Shown here: one piece after another, positions 34,054 to 35,477 of the stretch
Layout: every line of letters starts with the position of its first letter
How positions within the stretch are numbered: the first letter of the stretch is position 1
Source of the DNA: Arthrobacter sp. PM3
GTDB lineage: Bacteria > Actinomycetota > Actinomycetes > Actinomycetales > Micrococcaceae
Length of the DNA stretch: 35,477 nucleotides
Direction: 5' to 3'
Assembly (NCBI RefSeq): GCF_003352915.1
Contig: NZ_CP022314.1
Span: 3,175,136 to 3,210,612 of the forward strand
The notes under the pieces: generated by a model
Database searches by the model: none
The model's input: the letters and a program-made list of their open reading frames with translations, nothing else
Told to the model about the DNA's origin: nothing
Position numbers and translations under genes: made by a program

Positions 34054-35477
34054 ATGAAAACACTGCTGCGGGCCGGCGTCATGGCCGCGCTGAATGTTGT
34101 GGTGCTGAATGTTGTGGTTCTGGCGGGGCTTACCGTCGGCGCGGGTCCGGCTTCGGCCGCGACGTGCCAGCCGGGCGCGCCGCAGCCAACCAACCAGTTC
34201 CCGGGCAAGACAGTGATCGCGGCCAACTTCGAGTCGGGCAGCATCACCGGTGAAGGCTTTGACCCGCCCGACACCGCCGGGACCGGCACCGCGGACGTCT
34301 CCTCAGCGCAGCGGCACGCCGGGCGCTGCTCGGCGCACTTGCATGTCACCACCGACGCCGGCTCCCTGGCCAATTTCTCGGCACCGCTTCCGTCCGGCAG
34401 CAGCGAGGTGTACACGGACGGCTGGTTCAACATCACCAAGGCCGGCGTCACCGGCAACGATGTTCCGTATTTCCGGTTCTTCAACGGCAGCACCCGGATG
34501 CTGGACGTCTTCCGCAACAACGGCAGCGGAGACCTCGTATTGCGGGTGACCTCGCCCACCCAGTCCGGGCAGTTCTCCTACCAGACGCTCGCACCGAACG
34601 TGCCGCTGGGCTCGTGGCATCACATCGTGGTGCACGTGGTGGCCAACGGCGGGTCTTCGACGGTCGAAGTGTGGTACGAGGACCGGCAGGTCTACTCCAG
34701 CACGAAGGTCGGCACCGGCTTCTCCTCCGTCACTCGGGTGCAGCTGGGCGCCGAACACCGGCGGCAGGCCGGCGACAGCTATATCGATGATGTCGTCATC
34801 AAGGCAGGGAAGGCCGGGCAGTCAGCTCCGCAACGCCCGGGCACGTTCACCCCGATCGCTCCCACCCGGGTCCTGGATACCCGGAACAGCGCCCCCGTGC
34901 GCGCCGATTCGTCGGTGTCGTTCCAGGTCGCCGGGGTCAACGGGATCCCGGCCAAGGTGTCCGCGGTCGTCTTCAACCTCACAGTGACCCAGCCGCGGTC
35001 CCTCGGGTTCATCACGGCCTATGCCTCCGGCACGGCCCGGCCCAACGCCTCGAACCTGAACTTCTCTGCCGGGCAGACGGTGCCGAACCTGGTGACGGTC
35101 CCGGTCGGCGCTGACGGGAAGGTCGCGCTGTTCAACAGGTCCTCGGGGTCCTCACAGCTGATCGCGGACGTCACCGGCTATTACGTCACCGGCACACCGG
35201 CGACGGCGGGCGCGTTCAAGAGCCTGCAGCCGGCCAGGCTGCTGGACACCCGCAACAGCGCCGCCGTCCGTGCCGATTCCGCGGTGTCCTTCCAGGTCGC
35301 CGGGGCCAACGGCATTCCCGCCTCGGTCGCCGCCGTGGTGTTCAACCTGACGGTGACCCAGCCGAAGTCCCTGGGCTTCATCACCGCCTACGCCTCCGGC
35401 AAGGCCCGGCCGAATGCCTCGAACCTGAACTTCTCCGCCGGGCAGACGGTCCCGAACCTGGTCACGGTCCCGGTCGG
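34054..35477 (+). CDS. Large secreted protein with LamG-like domain and 123-aa repeats (3' partial)
   Basis: The frame is open from ATG 34054 to the window end (474 complete codons, no stop). The N-terminus is a Sec signal peptide: MKTLLRAG, hydrophobic core LNVVVLNVVVLAGL, then a likely AXA cleavage at PASA-A (residues 32-36). Residues about 45-255 look like a concanavalin/LamG-type jelly roll, ending in RVQLGAEHRRQAGDSYIDDV and VIKAG, a pattern common to carbohydrate-binding laminin G-like domains. From about 268 there are tandem 123-residue repeats beginning RVLDTRNSAPVRADSSVSFQ and ending VTGYYVTG. Actinobacterial exported enzymes and cell-wall proteins often carry such repeats. No catalytic domain is seen before the window ends; a C-terminal one may lie beyond. 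No strong Shine-Dalgarno, only GGCGGGTAG 8 nt before the ATG. Confidence 0.85.
   Translation, partial: MKTLLRAGVMAALNVVVLNVVVLAGLTVGAGPASAATCQPGAPQPTNQFPGKTVIAANFESGSITGEGFDPPDTAGTGTADVSSAQRHAGRCSAHLHVTTDAGSLANFSAPLPSGSSEVYTDGWFNITKAGVTGNDVPYFRFFNGSTRMLDVFRNNGSGDLVLRVTSPTQSGQFSYQTLAPNVPLGSWHHIVVHVVANGGSSTVEVWYEDRQVYSSTKVGTGFSSVTRVQLGAEHRRQAGDSYIDDVVIKAGKAGQSAPQRPGTFTPIAPTRVLDTRNSAPVRADSSVSFQVAGVNGIPAKVSAVVFNLTVTQPRSLGFITAYASGTARPNASNLNFSAGQTVPNLVTVPVGADGKVALFNRSSGSSQLIADVTGYYVTGTPATAGAFKSLQPARLLDTRNSAAVRADSAVSFQVAGANGIPASVAAVVFNLTVTQPKSLGFITAYASGKARPNASNLNFSAGQTVPNLVTVPV
34089..34118 (+). repeat. Exact 15-bp tandem duplication in the signal peptide
   Basis: The unit GCTGAATGTTGTGGT occurs twice, back to back (34089-34103 and 34104-34118), doubling LNVVV in the hydrophobic core of the signal peptide. 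It is in frame, so extra or fewer copies would keep the gene open. The lower GC of this unit contrasts with the surroundings. Confidence 0.9.
34850..35218 (+). repeat. Secreted-protein repeat unit 1 (369 bp)
   Basis: A 369-bp (123-aa) repeat running from the FTPIAPTRVLDTRNS region to about VTGYYVTGTPATAG. The marker RVLDTRNS begins near 34870 and recurs in unit 2 at exactly 369 bp. Within units, QTVPNLVTVPVG and FNLTVTQP are conserved. Confidence 0.85.
35219..35477 (+). repeat. Secreted-protein repeat unit 2 (cut by window end)
   Basis: The second 123-aa unit, from FKSLQPARLLDTRNS to QTVPNLVTVPVG at the window end. DNA identity to unit 1 is very high in the centre (GGTGTCGTTCCAGGTCGCCG against GGTGTCCTTCCAGGTCGCCG), so recombination between units is plausible. 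Confidence 0.85.

Overview
The window is a high-GC actinobacterial chromosome segment, most like Arthrobacter/Pseudarthrobacter (Micrococcaceae). This rests on the high GC at third codon positions, frequent GTG starts, 1-8 nt start/stop overlaps, a DUF222/13E12-type HNH gene, and the gene order HAD phosphatase - small ORF - tlyA - nadK - recN - pyrG - Nudix - xerD and parA - scpA - scpB - rluB - (tyrA) - cmk - plsC-like - der. As I recall it, this order matches the M. tuberculosis Rv1691-Rv1713 segment. No database was searched; all assignments come from motifs visible in the translations.

Layout. 1-9814 (+) is a tightly packed housekeeping block: a truncated TPR-like protein with a D/R/G-rich head and an acidic tail, HAD-IIA phosphatase, a small unknown ORF, TlyA rRNA methyltransferase, NAD kinase, RecN, CTP synthase, ADP-ribose pyrophosphatase-like Nudix, and XerD. 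9852-25485 is an accessory stretch between xerD and parA. It holds a DUF222-HNH gene, an MTH1-like Nudix, an ECF sigma factor with a downstream membrane protein built from two tandem copies of an unrecognised domain, and a complete propionate (2-methylcitrate cycle) locus (gntR-prpD-prpB-prpC on minus, prpE divergent on plus). It also holds a small putative zinc-site protein and a C4-dicarboxylate module (sensor kinase and response regulator on minus, dctA divergent on plus). 25671-33669 (+) is a second housekeeping block for chromosome segregation, rRNA modification, tyrosine biosynthesis, nucleotide metabolism, lipid acylation and ribosome assembly. 33818-33894 is tRNA-Pro(GGG) with its own terminator. 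From 34054 to the window end is the first part of a large secreted protein: signal peptide, jelly-roll-like domain, then 123-aa tandem repeats.

How the genes work together. The prp locus converts propionate via propionyl-CoA and 2-methylcitrate to succinate and pyruvate, and the neighbouring dct module senses and imports C4-dicarboxylates such as succinate, so the accessory stretch reads largely as an organic-acid-use island. Regulation is unusually legible. Two perfect TGTATACA palindromes lie in the gntR/prpE divergent region, one of them over the apparent -10 of prpE, and a third near-match lies in the prpC leader. A GTGA-N6-TCAC (CRP/GlxR-type) palindrome lies between the sensor kinase and dctA. 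Perfect hairpin terminators close the sigma/membrane-protein and prp genes (shared, bidirectional), dctA, and tRNA-Pro.

The most novel-looking items are the sigma-linked membrane protein with an exact 190-residue internal repeat and matched cysteine pairs, the multi-site operator architecture of the prp locus, and the repeat-bearing secreted protein whose signal peptide carries an exact 15-bp tandem duplication.
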